Of a stretch of DNA of 64,000 bases, positions 8,284 to 16,794 are shown in pieces. Origin of the DNA: Bacteroidota bacterium. Lineage in GTDB: Bacteria > Bacteroidota > Bacteroidia > NS11-12g > UBA9320. The stretch is from contig JAIBDD010000001.1 of assembly GCA_024679565.1 (NCBI GenBank), positions 1-64,000 on the forward strand. Direction: 5' to 3'. The notes beneath the pieces are model-generated. The model was given only the letters and a program-made list of their open reading frames with translations, searched no databases and was not told where the DNA came from. Position 1 is the first letter of the stretch, and every line of letters starts with the position of its first letter. The translations under genes were made by a program, and so were the position numbers.

Positions 8284-9796
8284 ACCAGATTACATATCGA
8301 TCGACAAGGCGTTTCAAGACAATCTAGGATCGCATGAAATGCCATTCCAAAATGGAGATTGGGATGATATGTTGTCGAAGTTAGATTCAGACGACGGCGC
8401 AATATTATTGCCTCCAGATAAACATATTTTCACTAATTTTAAACACATAACCATTATGATACTAATAACAACACTTACGGCTGGTTTGATGTGGATGTCA
8501 ACTCCGCAAGAACAAGCGTCTGTAATAATTACGGAAGCAACACCAAACAAAATCATCACAGCGTTAGCGAAATCTGAACGACCAGATATGGTCGAATCAG
8601 TGGTTGCCTTACCAACGGAACAAGAAACTGGGGAACGAATCATAAACCAAGCAGAGATTAATCTACAGAGTTTTGTTGAGTCGTTGAGTCTGCCTCAAAA
8701 TCAGACACCAGAGGTGCTGCCTAGCCAAAGAGATATTTCTCCGTTGTCTGATATTGACATGTTGGGTGCAACACCCGAAAAGGATATAGAAGCTCCTGAT
8801 ACAGCTAAGTTCTTAAAAAATGTGGTGTCAAAATATTGGGTAGATACAACCTATACCTACCTATATCATCCGCCATCAAGAGACATTGAAGACGGTTGGA
8901 TTGGACTGTATTATACGAATCAGCAATTAACAGATGCCTATGATTGGGAGCGAATTGGGAGACACACCGAAACCCATGGATTCAACTTGCAGTTTATGTC
9001 TGGAAACATTTTACCAGGCGAAAATCTCGCCATTTATGCCGGCATTGACTGGGGCATGCAGTTCTATGGACGCTCTGAGAGTTCGGAGGTGTTAATCAAT
9101 TCGGTAAATGAAGATCGTGGTTTGACGTTTTTACGTAGCCACAGTAATGATTTATATTTTTCTGGGCAAATCGAATGGGCACAGTTCCCAATTGTTCCCT
9201 ATATACATGGATCTGCAGGCGGACGAATACTAACAACTGCACAAACAACGCGAGCATTATTGTCTTCGGCTGACTATGAGAGTACACAAGAAAATGGTGT
9301 CCATACCAGAGCCGCATTGTCGACCAAGTATGGGGTAGGGGCAAAACTTAGAATTACGCCTAGAATGTATTTAGATGCTAGATATTCGATTGTAAATTCA
9401 CGTTCCGTCGAAACGGTAGATTACAACAACACCAGCTTCAATGGCTTAGATTATGATTTAGGTCGTCAAAAATTAAACATGAATGCTGGCCAAGTTCAAT
9501 TTGGAGTTGTATTTGACGTAAGCAGTGAAACCAGAACGAAAGTAATAGATGAACCTGGTCATTGGGAAGAACGGACGCAAACGTTATACGTCGACCCAAC
9601 CGATTCAACCAAGGTGTTTGTTCCTTGTCCATGTGAGAAGTCAAAAAGAAACGCACGGGTACGCAATAACTCCTCTAACAGACGGTTTCCTAATTTCGAA
9701 GATGGAATATTTACGCCAGACGCTGGATCTGGTTCAGGGTCTGGTTCGGGCAAAGGAAGTTTTCCTGGATTGAAAAAACCACCAGTACGTTGGTAA
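8276..9796 (+). CDS. Membrane-anchored protein with anti-sigma-like N-terminus and outer-membrane-type beta-barrel domain
   Basis: A 506-residue protein. Residues 1-55 are an acidic cytoplasmic-type segment (SIDKAFQDNLGSHEMPFQNGD, then WDDMLSKLD), a layout common in proteins paired with ECF sigma factors. One transmembrane helix follows (HITIMILITTLTAGLMW). After a low-complexity linker, the region from about 185 has repeated amphipathic strands (GFNLQFMSGNIL, YGVGAKLRITPRMYLDARYS, MNAGQVQFGVVFDV) like outer-membrane beta-barrels. The tail is rich in Ser/Gly (GSGSGSGSGKG). I chose ATG 8276 because it overlaps the sigma-factor stop; an upstream in-frame start at 8240 would lie deep inside the sigma gene. 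Anti-sigma function is inferred only from position and layout. Confidence 0.65.
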   Translation: MNKPDYISIDKAFQDNLGSHEMPFQNGDWDDMLSKLDSDDGAILLPPDKHIFTNFKHITIMILITTLTAGLMWMSTPQEQASVIITEATPNKIITALAKSERPDMVESVVALPTEQETGERIINQAEINLQSFVESLSLPQNQTPEVLPSQRDISPLSDIDMLGATPEKDIEAPDTAKFLKNVVSKYWVDTTYTYLYHPPSRDIEDGWIGLYYTNQQLTDAYDWERIGRHTETHGFNLQFMSGNILPGENLAIYAGIDWGMQFYGRSESSEVLINSVNEDRGLTFLRSHSNDLYFSGQIEWAQFPIVPYIHGSAGGRILTTAQTTRALLSSADYESTQENGVHTRAALSTKYGVGAKLRITPRMYLDARYSIVNSRSVETVDYNNTSFNGLDYDLGRQKLNMNAGQVQFGVVFDVSSETRTKVIDEPGHWEERTQTLYVDPTDSTKVFVPCPCEKSKRNARVRNNSSNRRFPNFEDGIFTPDAGSGSGSGSGKGSFPGLKKPPVRW

Positions 9797-9869
9797 TCAA
9801 TTCGGTAATATTCAAACCATATTTACATCAACGGATTTATATCAGGTACTTAATTTGATATAAACCCGT

Positions 9870-9877
9870 TATTTTTG
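9870..9877 (+). promoter_or_regulatory. -7 promoter element (TAnnTTTG) for the Cys-rich protein/TonB receptor locus
   Basis: TATTTTTG is a perfect match to the Bacteroidota -7 consensus, 7 bases upstream of the ATG at 9885. It is the best promoter candidate for the whole 9885-12998 group. Confidence 0.55.
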
Positions 9878-9884
9878 CAGTCGA

Positions 9885-10271
9885 ATGAAACGCTTTACAG
9901 CCATACTCGTTTTGATTACACTTGCTTGTAATTACACTGGTGTGCAGTTGTGTGTAGATTTTTGCTGTGATTCAGTAGAATCAATTCATTTTGGGGAAGA
10001 AGAAGCTGAAGCACTTTGTCACATTGATGATTGTGGAGCAATTCCCGATTCAGATTGTTGTGATTCGGAGCAGTTTCAAGTAGAGCCTCAGTTGCTAGAC
10101 TTTACCGTTAATCAGTTTGAGAATTTAAAAACCCCTTTTGTTTATATCCAAAATCAATTAAATCCGATTATCACTACCTTGTACGACGGTGAAAAACCAA
10201 CCGTACAACCTTACAACATACCATATCATTCTGTCCAAGTCAGGGACTTAACACAGGTAATCCTGTGTTAG
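9885..10271 (+). CDS. Small secreted cysteine-rich protein upstream of a TonB receptor
   Basis: A 128-residue protein with an N-terminal signal peptide (MKRFTAILVLITLACNYTG) and a mature part rich in cysteines: QLCVDFCCD, ALCHIDDCG, SDCCDSE and a C-terminal cysteine. The spacing suggests metal binding or disulfides, but I do not recognise a characterised family with certainty. Small Cys-rich secreted proteins of this kind often precede TonB receptors and HMA-domain proteins in Bacteroidota, as here. The gene is followed after 82 bases by the receptor gene at 10354. A metal-related role, probably copper-type, is inferred from context only. Confidence 0.6.
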   Translation: MKRFTAILVLITLACNYTGVQLCVDFCCDSVESIHFGEEEAEALCHIDDCGAIPDSDCCDSEQFQVEPQLLDFTVNQFENLKTPFVYIQNQLNPIITTLYDGEKPTVQPYNIPYHSVQVRDLTQVILC

Positions 10272-10353
10272 CCAACACTTTTATTACTGCAGTGTAATAC
10301 TGCCCTATACGTTTATACAAACGTTTATTCCCTTTAATAAAAGTAAATACTTA

Positions 10354-12585
10354 ATGAAAAACATATTAATTGGTGCGTTAGCATTATTCACCGTATTTCA
10401 AGCAAATGCCAAACATTTGAGTGGATATGTTTATGCCCAAGATAAAAAGAAAAATATCCCCTTGGAGGGGGCAGCTATTTTAGAATTAGGCCAGCCAAAT
10501 GGAACAACAACAGATGGCAATGGATTTTTTGAAATAGAGCTAAACGTAAACACTACACAAATAGTAGTCAGCTATGTTTCCTTTGTTTCTGATACAATAG
10601 ACATCACTAAAAAGGAGGCGATAGAAATAGTGTTACAACCCATTGCTGGTAATCTTGGCGTTGTGGAACTCAATAAACGACGCAGAACTTATGGCATTCG
10701 CACGTTAGATCCACGCACAACCTTGCATTTGCGAGAACAAGAATTTCAAAAAGCAGCATGTTGTAATCTGTCGGAAAGTTTTGAGAATGCACCAGCAATT
10801 GATGTATCTTTTACCGATGCGGTTACAGGTACAAAACAAATCAAGATGCTTGGACTCGATGGCGTATACACATCCATTAGTAGAGAATTTATGCCATCAG
10901 TTCGTGGCCTAAACGCATACTACGGACTAAGCTTTATACCTGCAGCTTGGGTAGAAGGCATTCAAATTACGAAAGGAGCAGGGAGCGTTGTAAATGGTTT
11001 TGAAAGCATGTCGGGTCAGATAAATATTGAGATGAAAAAACCATATGGCCGTGATCAGTTTATGTTTGACCAATTTGTTTCGGAATCAGGAAGAAGTGAA
11101 ACCGACATCATGGTTCGACGTGATTTGAGTAAACATGTGGCAACGTCACTCTTTGGCCGTTTTGGTATTCGACCCAATGAAATGGATCGAAATAATGATG
11201 GCTTTATGGACAACCCTACAAGCACGCAGTACCAACTGATGAACAGATGGCAGTTTCATGGCGATAATGGGGTAGAAGGCCAGCTCAATGTGTCGTACAA
11301 CAAAGATGAGAAAACGGCAGGTCAGTTCGGACCAGAGCGCTTGAATCCATACAATGTGTTAATTGATAATGAGCAATTTGATGTTTGGGCCAAACTTGGC
11401 AAGGCTTTTAAAGACAAACCTTACAAGAGCTTAGGCTCTCAGTATGCGTTCAATACCATTTCCAGTAAAACCGTTTATGGGAACGACAGCGTGCAGAAGG
11501 TGCTAGCAACCAAAGGACAAACCGCATATGTTAACTTGATGTATCAGTCTATAATCGGAAACACAAATCACGGTTATAAAGCAGGGATTAGTTTTATTGC
11601 AGATTGGGTAGAAGAATCTTTTGACACGTTTATCGTCGATAGACAAGAAATGGTTCCGGGCGCTTATTTCGAGTACACGATGAAGCCAGATAGTTTATGG
11701 ATTCTAGTATCAGGAGCACGGTTGGACTACAGCAATTTGTTTGGCTTTTTTCCAACGTTTAGGTTTCATGGTAAACGGAATTCAAAAGATGAGAAAACGG
11801 CTTTGAGGTTCTCTATCGGTAATGGAAGAAGAACGCCTAATTTCTTCGCTCAAAATCAAAACTTGATGATATCGTCTAAACCCGTTGTTTTAAACACTAA
11901 AGCAAACGAAACGGTTGGCATTATTCAAGAATCGTCAATTAATATGGGCGTTAGTATTCAGCAAAAGTTTAAAATTTCATACATACCATCTGAATTACAA
12001 CTTGATTTTTTTAGGACTACATTTTACAACGAATTATTAACGAATAGAGAAGGATCAACACTAGTATTGGAGTCGTTGAAAAACGGAACAATTGCCAATA
12101 GTGCACAAGCACAATTGGATTTAAAACCTGCTCGAAGAACAGAGTTGCGGTTGGCCTATCGTTTGTTTGATGTTACTTCAGTGTATAATGGCAATCGTGT
12201 TGTTAAACCTTTAATATCAAGGCATAGAGGGTTTGTCAATGTCACACAAAGCAATCGCAGCAAGTGGCAATTTTCGTCAACGTTACAAATTTATGGCCCA
12301 CAGCGTGTTCCAGGACTAGATTTTGCCGCTGAGAACTTTGATGCGCAATATAGCCCAGTGTTTCCCATGTTAAATGCGCAGATTAGCAAACGATTTAAGA
12401 AGAAACCTGTTGAGTTTTATGTTGGGGTTGAAAATTTACTAAACTACAAACAGTCAAACCCTATTTTAGGTGCAGCTAATCCGTTTGGTTCGAATTTTGA
12501 TGCTACAAGTGTGTGGGGGCCAGTATTTGGACGAATGATTTACGGCGGGTTTAGATATAGAGTGAAAATAGAAGAAAAAAAATAA
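10354..12585 (+). CDS. TonB-dependent receptor, probable metal-related
   Basis: A 743-residue outer-membrane receptor. A signal peptide ends near ANA. A carboxypeptidase-regulatory-like domain follows at about 20-105 (LSGYVYAQDKKKNIPLEGAA, TTTDGNGFFEIEL). The plug domain is at about 110-230 (QIKMLGLDGVYTSIS, IQITKGAGSVVNGFESMSGQ, INIEMKKP). The rest is a C-terminal barrel ending YGGFRYRVKIEEKK, in which FYVGVENLLNY is typical of these receptors. Length is at the usual size. Just before the plug there is a paired-cysteine CCNLSESFENAP motif, seen in receptors linked to metal genes. Flanking genes encode a Cys-rich secreted protein and an HMA protein, which supports metal or metallophore uptake; substrate is unproven. 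Confidence 0.88.
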   Translation: MKNILIGALALFTVFQANAKHLSGYVYAQDKKKNIPLEGAAILELGQPNGTTTDGNGFFEIELNVNTTQIVVSYVSFVSDTIDITKKEAIEIVLQPIAGNLGVVELNKRRRTYGIRTLDPRTTLHLREQEFQKAACCNLSESFENAPAIDVSFTDAVTGTKQIKMLGLDGVYTSISREFMPSVRGLNAYYGLSFIPAAWVEGIQITKGAGSVVNGFESMSGQINIEMKKPYGRDQFMFDQFVSESGRSETDIMVRRDLSKHVATSLFGRFGIRPNEMDRNNDGFMDNPTSTQYQLMNRWQFHGDNGVEGQLNVSYNKDEKTAGQFGPERLNPYNVLIDNEQFDVWAKLGKAFKDKPYKSLGSQYAFNTISSKTVYGNDSVQKVLATKGQTAYVNLMYQSIIGNTNHGYKAGISFIADWVEESFDTFIVDRQEMVPGAYFEYTMKPDSLWILVSGARLDYSNLFGFFPTFRFHGKRNSKDEKTALRFSIGNGRRTPNFFAQNQNLMISSKPVVLNTKANETVGIIQESSINMGVSIQQKFKISYIPSELQLDFFRTTFYNELLTNREGSTLVLESLKNGTIANSAQAQLDLKPARRTELRLAYRLFDVTSVYNGNRVVKPLISRHRGFVNVTQSNRSKWQFSSTLQIYGPQRVPGLDFAAENFDAQYSPVFPMLNAQISKRFKKKPVEFYVGVENLLNYKQSNPILGAANPFGSNFDATSVWGPVFGRMIYGGFRYRVKIEEKK

Positions 12586-12647
12586 TACTAATACGCAGAC
12601 GGTGTGCAGCTTTAAGTACTGTTCAGAAGTCTATTAATAACAACAAT

Positions 12648-12998
12648 ATGAAAACAACAAAATATGTAATGCTTACACTGCTTATTGCAGTTAGCCAGCT
12701 AGGAATGGCTAAAAGTGTGGTAACCGAATTTAAGGTTAAAGGACAATGTGGTGAGTGTAAATCGCGAATTGAAAAAGCGCTAGACTTGCCAGGAATAAGT
12801 TTTGCAACCTGGGATGTAGATTCTAAGGTGATAACAATCCGGTATAACGATAAACGTTTTTCGGAAGCTCAAATCCATACAATCATTAACGAATTAGGGT
12901 ATGCAACGGATAAGCAACAGGCAAATAAAACTGCCGAAGATGCTTTGCCTAAGTGTTGTCGACCTGGCGGTGCAAAACACTGCGAGCCTAAGGAGTAA
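12648..12998 (+). CDS. Secreted heavy-metal-associated (HMA) domain protein
   Basis: A 116-residue protein with a signal peptide (cleavage near GMA-KS) and a ferredoxin-like HMA domain at about 24-90. The CxxC metal site is GQCGECKSRIEKAL, and the domain continues through IEKALDLPGISFATWDVD to ELGY. A second Cys/His cluster ends the protein (KCCRPGG then HCEPKE), which may bind metal too. HMA domains usually carry Cu(I) or Hg(II). The signal peptide places it in the periplasm or at the surface rather than as a cytosolic chaperone. It follows the TonB receptor by 62 bases and is ended by a strong terminator. Confidence 0.88.
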   Translation: MKTTKYVMLTLLIAVSQLGMAKSVVTEFKVKGQCGECKSRIEKALDLPGISFATWDVDSKVITIRYNDKRFSEAQIHTIINELGYATDKQQANKTAEDALPKCCRPGGAKHCEPKE

Positions 12999-13026
12999 AT
13001 TACGTTACGTAAATTTTTACGTACAT

Positions 13027-13062
13027 AAAGCGAATCAGTTTAAGACTGATTCGCTTTTTTTT
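13027..13062 (+). terminator. Intrinsic terminator after the HMA gene
   Basis: An 11-base perfect stem AGCGAATCAGT / ACTGATTCGCT with a 5-base loop, extended by A-T pairs and followed by eight T residues. It closes the 9885-12998 transcript. Its stem closely resembles the one at 15058-15093. Confidence 0.9.
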
Positions 13063-13353
13063 CAGCATTAATTTGTTGTAGAGGTAGTTTAGTTTGAGTT
13101 TTTCCATGTTGGTTATTGGCCCTTTATTTAGTGATTAATACAAGTTGTAACCCCGTTTAATTAGTGATAAATCCTTTGTGCGGGAATCGACAATTGGACG
13201 TAAACAGATGTTATTACTTGCTTCATATAAACTGATTGTATAGTACAAAGCAAGGCTCGCTATACAAACTGACAAAACGATAAATGATAATGTAGTGTTT
13301 AGTTTTACGAAATATGATAATTGTCTATATTCGGACTAACCAAAATCTCAGTG
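13063..13353. other. Intergenic region between terminator and HTH regulator
   Basis: About 290 bases without a credible gene. It holds two similar segments (TTAGTGATTAATAC near 13129 and TTAGTGATAAATC near 13161) and is AT-rich. The best promoter candidate for the downstream regulator is TATATTCG at 13326-13333, one mismatch from TAnnTTTG and 20 bases before the ATG at 13354. I see nothing else. Confidence 0.4.
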
Positions 13354-14352
13354 ATGAAGGCATTTTCGATAGCGTTAAAAGATCACCTATACCGTAAACA
13401 TGAATCTAATACCAATATTGCAAAGGATCTATGTGATTTGCTGAACCTTAGCAAGGATAGTGTATACCGAAGATTAAGAGGGGAGGCAAGCTTTACCTTA
13501 GACGAAGCCGTGCGCATTTCTAAAGCCTATAAAATATCGCTTGACTTGTTAATGAGTTCGCATTTCAACACTTTTGGTACCTATCGGTTTAGGCCCTTGT
13601 ACGATGAAGAGCCTCAACTAAGTGAAAATGTAAAAGCCGTTACCAAATTGTTTACCTACTTGGCAAAGCAACAAGGGAAGATGCACTATATCGCAGAGTC
13701 CATTCCATTATTTAGACTACTAGCTACCAACAAGTTACGTGACTTTTCGGTGTATTATTGGAAGAAAATTATTCTGAATTATCCATCACATCAATCCATT
13801 TTATTTGATGAAAACTACTTCATACCTAAAGAATATAGATTGGTTGTTGACCAATTGGTAGGGCAATATCACGCCATTGACCTAACAGAGATATGGACTA
13901 AGGAGAGTTTAAAAAAACTACTGTTTCAGATACAATATTCCGTAGAGTCTGGGTTTTTAAGATCGGGAGCGCTTATTACTGAGATTTATAAAGAAATTGA
14001 AGAATTGTTGGACGACGTTGACGCTTCTGCAACATCGGAAAAAAATAAGAATGCCGGGACCTACAGACTTTTTGAATGTGAAATTCAGTTGGAGAATAAT
14101 TGTGTTTATACGGAAGCTAATGACGTGACCAATTGCTTTTTAAACTTTAATAACTTCAATAATATCTCTATTGGCGATGACATATTTAATCAAGAGGTTG
14201 CCAGCTGGATAAAGAACTTAAAAACACGAAGTATTCAAATATCAGGTCAGGCAGAAAAGCAAAGAAATCAATTTCTTGATTACCAAAAAATGTTATTGGA
14301 TAAGTCCTTAGATTTCTGTTTAAGTCATTTAAACAGAAGGGTTAGGGCTTAA
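13354..14352 (+). CDS. Helix-turn-helix transcriptional regulator with long C-terminal domain
   Basis: A 332-residue protein. The N-terminal 60 residues hold an XRE-like HTH (NIAKDLCDLLNLSKDSVYRR, then LRGEASFTLDEAVRISKAY). The remaining 270 residues are a helical domain with alternating aromatic and charged residues, with no recognised catalytic motif. This architecture is common in Bacteroidota, where the ligand or partner is generally unknown. I chose ATG 13354 rather than TTG 13321 because a -7-like element overlaps the TTG. It is separated by 79 bases from a beta-barrel gene that it may control, but no operator is evident there. Confidence 0.75.
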   Translation: MKAFSIALKDHLYRKHESNTNIAKDLCDLLNLSKDSVYRRLRGEASFTLDEAVRISKAYKISLDLLMSSHFNTFGTYRFRPLYDEEPQLSENVKAVTKLFTYLAKQQGKMHYIAESIPLFRLLATNKLRDFSVYYWKKIILNYPSHQSILFDENYFIPKEYRLVVDQLVGQYHAIDLTEIWTKESLKKLLFQIQYSVESGFLRSGALITEIYKEIEELLDDVDASATSEKNKNAGTYRLFECEIQLENNCVYTEANDVTNCFLNFNNFNNISIGDDIFNQEVASWIKNLKTRSIQISGQAEKQRNQFLDYQKMLLDKSLDFCLSHLNRRVRA

Positions 14353-14431
14353 GTGCCTACTTATATTGGACGCGCAATGTTTTGGTATTTTTTGCATCGT
14401 CTTTACCGCTATCTTTACAAAAAATTAAATT

Positions 14432-15037
14432 ATGAAAACAAAAAACACTTTACTATCAGGTTTACTCACATTTGCATTGTTAGCGTGCACATCACTGGCC
14501 CAGGCACAAACCTATTCTATTGGCACAACAGTTATTGACGTTTTTGCCGGCGGACCAAACGTGTCAAAAGTATTTGTGGGTGGTGCAGCTTCGATCAATG
14601 AAGGTAGTGAAACCCTAACGGGGGTCCTTCCAATCGGTTTAAGAGCCGAGTATATGGTTACAGAAAAATTTGGGATAGGGTTGGAGTTGAGTTATGCAAG
14701 TGGAAAGCGTATTTATGATTATACACAGAATGATACCGCATTCACAATTACCGGTGAGCACTCGAAAATGAGGGTGTTACCTACTTTTAATTTTCATTTT
14801 TTAGACAACGAAACAGTGGATTTGTATGTCGCTTTAGGCGTTGGATTAAAAGACGTGAGTTATGTTTGGTCGTCGACCAATAATAATGACATTGATGACT
14901 TGGACTTTCCAACTGGCAAAATTTCAAGTAAACTAGCCATAGGTACAAGAATATTCTTTACAGACAATATTGGAGCCAACTTTGCTTTTGGTATAGGTGG
15001 ACCACTAGTTAATGGAGGGTTGTCAATCCGAATCTAA
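14432..15037 (+). CDS. Outer-membrane beta-barrel protein
   Basis: A 201-residue protein with a signal peptide cleaved near AQA-QT and strands spaced like a small eight-stranded barrel (TGVLPIGLRAEYMVTEKFGI, LDLYVALGVGL-like segments, KLAIGTRIFFTDNIGANF). It ends in the typical alternating GGLSIRI. Function is unknown; such proteins are structural or porin-like in the outer membrane. It follows the HTH regulator gene in the same direction and is closed by the bidirectional terminator at 15058-15093. Confidence 0.78.
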   Translation: MKTKNTLLSGLLTFALLACTSLAQAQTYSIGTTVIDVFAGGPNVSKVFVGGAASINEGSETLTGVLPIGLRAEYMVTEKFGIGLELSYASGKRIYDYTQNDTAFTITGEHSKMRVLPTFNFHFLDNETVDLYVALGVGLKDVSYVWSSTNNNDIDDLDFPTGKISSKLAIGTRIFFTDNIGANFAFGIGGPLVNGGLSIRI

Positions 15038-15057
15038 ATAGCAAAACAACTAAATAA

Positions 15058-15093
15058 AAAAGCGAATCTGAGTTAATCAGATTCGCTTTTTTT
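15058..15093. terminator. Bidirectional intrinsic terminator
   Basis: An 11-base perfect stem AGCGAATCTGA / TCAGATTCGCT with loop GTTAA, flanked by A-rich and T-rich tracts on either side. It lies between convergent genes (beta-barrel, plus strand; hydrolase, minus strand) and can serve both. The stem shares AGCGAATC with the terminator at 13027-13062. Confidence 0.9.
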
Positions 15094-15109
15094 ATGCTGC
15101 AGGCGTAAC

Positions 15110-15955
15110 TTAATCCAAGCCAATAAACTCTATTGTTTCGTTAACTACATCCTCTAAATCTTCAGGCAGTACCTCGCCTGTCCAAGGATGTGACGCACCA
15201 AAGGTATGACTGCCTTCTAGTTTTAAATACAAAGAGTGCTGTATCGCTTGATGAATTTTTTCACTGTTTGAAATTGGTGCAACAGCATCGTCATCGCCAT
15301 GAATTAGCATTAAGGGTTGGTCAAGATTTTTGATTTGTGCTTGAAGATTCAACCTGGCTTCATTATCAAGATAGTCTTGTTTGAATTGATACCCAATGTG
15401 GTAAACGTCTTTTGTTCTGCCATTCTCAACAGTGGCATAGCCACGATCACGCCAAGTACTATCTTCCTCTAACTCAACAAACTTTTTGATATTAAAGGCT
15501 CCAGCCCAAGTAATCATGCGCTGGATACGTGGATCTTCTAAGGTCTTTAATAAACCCGTAATGGCCCCTCTACTGTGACCAATCAAATTGATATTGTCTG
15601 TGTCTATATAGTGCCGGTATTCTTCATTATCATTCACCAACCAATCAACCAAAAGACCCAAATCATCTAATTCTAAACTGAAATTATTGTTGCCAAAGGC
15701 CTCAACATCAGTTATATCAGACAAGTCTCTTGAATCAACGCCGTTGTGTGAAAAATTGAGTTTAACAAAGAAGTATCCTGCCTCTGCCATCGCTTTCGCA
15801 ACCAAATGCCAGGGTCCCCAATCCTTAAAACCCTTAAATCCATGGCAAAACAACACCACAGGCATTGTACGGTTATCGGGGTTAAACGTAACATCGAAGG
15901 TTATCGGTAGCGATTTAGCGCCTTCAATAACACGTTCTTCAGAAAAGTGTGGCAC
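15110..15955 (-). CDS. Alpha/beta hydrolase
   Basis: An alpha/beta hydrolase of about 281 residues. It shows the oxyanion segment VVLFCHGFKGFKDWG, the nucleophile elbow GHSRG, the acid-bearing strand LMLIHGDDDAV and the catalytic histidine in LEGSHTFGASHPW. Substrate is unknown (esterase- or peptidase-like). I prefer GTG 15955, immediately after the TAA of the upstream isomerase gene. In-frame ATGs at 15985 and 16009 also exist but overlap the conserved end of that gene by 29 and 53 bases. It is probably co-transcribed with the isomerase. Confidence 0.85.
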   Translation of the reverse strand: MPHFSEERVIEGAKSLPITFDVTFNPDNRTMPVVLFCHGFKGFKDWGPWHLVAKAMAEAGYFFVKLNFSHNGVDSRDLSDITDVEAFGNNNFSLELDDLGLLVDWLVNDNEEYRHYIDTDNINLIGHSRGAITGLLKTLEDPRIQRMITWAGAFNIKKFVELEEDSTWRDRGYATVENGRTKDVYHIGYQFKQDYLDNEARLNLQAQIKNLDQPLMLIHGDDDAVAPISNSEKIHQAIQHSLYLKLEGSHTFGASHPWTGEVLPEDLEDVVNETIEFIGLD

Positions 15956-15956
15956 G

Positions 15957-16562
15957 TTATAATTTTTTAAAATTGGCAACGGCATCAAAATCTTTGGCGT
16001 CTTTGCCAACTCGAATGATATTGACTTTAGTAATGGTATCGCCTTGTTTGATTTCGTTTACCACTTCCATTCCAGAAATTACATAACCAAATACATTGTA
16101 GCCACCGTCTAAATGTGGTGTAGCTGTATGTGTAATATAAAACTGGCTGCCATTGGTGTCTGGTCCTGAATTTGCCATGGCAACTGTTCCTGCTTTGTCG
16201 TGAGGCAAATCAGCATGAACTTCGGTTTTGAAACGATATCCTGGTCCGCCTACACCGTTACCCATTGGGTCGCCACCTTGAATTACAAAGTTTGGCACAA
16301 CGCGATGAAATGTTAAACCATCAAAGTATGGTTCTCCAATTTTTCTAAAATTGTTCTCGATTGTTCCTTCAGCCAAACCAACAAAGTTGGCAGTGGTGAT
16401 AGGCGCTAGAGTAGGTTCTAATTTAATGTAAACGTTACCTTTTGAGGTAATCATTTCAGCGTAAAGTCCGTCTTGTAAATCCAATGTTTTAATTATTTTT
16501 TTATAAGGGTTACCGCAAGAAATTGCAGAAAATAAAAGTAGTGCTACGAATAGTTTTTTCAT
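15957..16562 (-). CDS. Cyclophilin-type peptidyl-prolyl cis-trans isomerase, lipoprotein
   Basis: A 201-residue lipoprotein (lipobox LFSAISC after MKKLFVALL) with a cyclophilin domain. Typical motifs are FDGLTFHRVVPNFVIQGGDP, the active-site arginine in FHRV, GTVAMANSGPDTNGSQFYI and HLDGGYNVFGYVISGMEVV. It catalyses proline isomerisation during folding of exported proteins in the periplasm. I chose ATG 16562, which begins directly with the signal peptide; an upstream ATG at 16637 would add 25 residues read from an AT-rich repeat. The downstream hydrolase starts next to its stop. Confidence 0.92.
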   Translation of the reverse strand: MKKLFVALLLFSAISCGNPYKKIIKTLDLQDGLYAEMITSKGNVYIKLEPTLAPITTANFVGLAEGTIENNFRKIGEPYFDGLTFHRVVPNFVIQGGDPMGNGVGGPGYRFKTEVHADLPHDKAGTVAMANSGPDTNGSQFYITHTATPHLDGGYNVFGYVISGMEVVNEIKQGDTITKVNIIRVGKDAKDFDAVANFKKL

Positions 16563-16602
16563 CTCCGAAAATTTCGGCAAAAATAGGGAGAAGAATGTTA
16601 AA

Positions 16603-16775
16603 TGTTGAATGTTAAATTTTGAATTAATGATCAACAATTAATGATGAACGATGAGTAATTAACAATGAATGATTAACGATGAATGATTAACAATGAATGA
16701 CGACTGGCTAACTGCTAACCGCTATTGGCTAATGGTTAAATCATCAATCATCAATTATTAATTATTAATTATTCC
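16603..16775. repeat. AT-rich low-complexity repeat block upstream of prfC
   Basis: Imperfect tandem units based on AATGAATGATTAACA run along the left half. Related units in inverted orientation (ATCATCAATCATCAATTATTA) lie in the right half. Between them is a short stretch of repeated GGCTAA/TGCTAA words (16700-16738). The halves could pair into a long imperfect hairpin. No coding potential is seen. Confidence 0.7.
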
Positions 16776-16783
16776 TATCCTTG
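16776..16783 (+). promoter_or_regulatory. Probable -7 element for prfC
   Basis: TATCCTTG, one mismatch from TAnnTTTG, lies 11 bases before the prfC ATG and directly follows the AT-rich repeat block. Confidence 0.45.
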
Positions 16784-16794
16784 CACCTGATTTT

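Noticed and set aside
9549-9773. Plus-strand frame of 74 codons within the beta-barrel gene
   Set aside because: Out-of-frame overlap inside a real coding sequence with no start context or recognisable residues.
16603-16775. CRISPR-like array
   Set aside because: Units are short, imperfect and contiguous without unique spacers, and no cas genes occur in the window.
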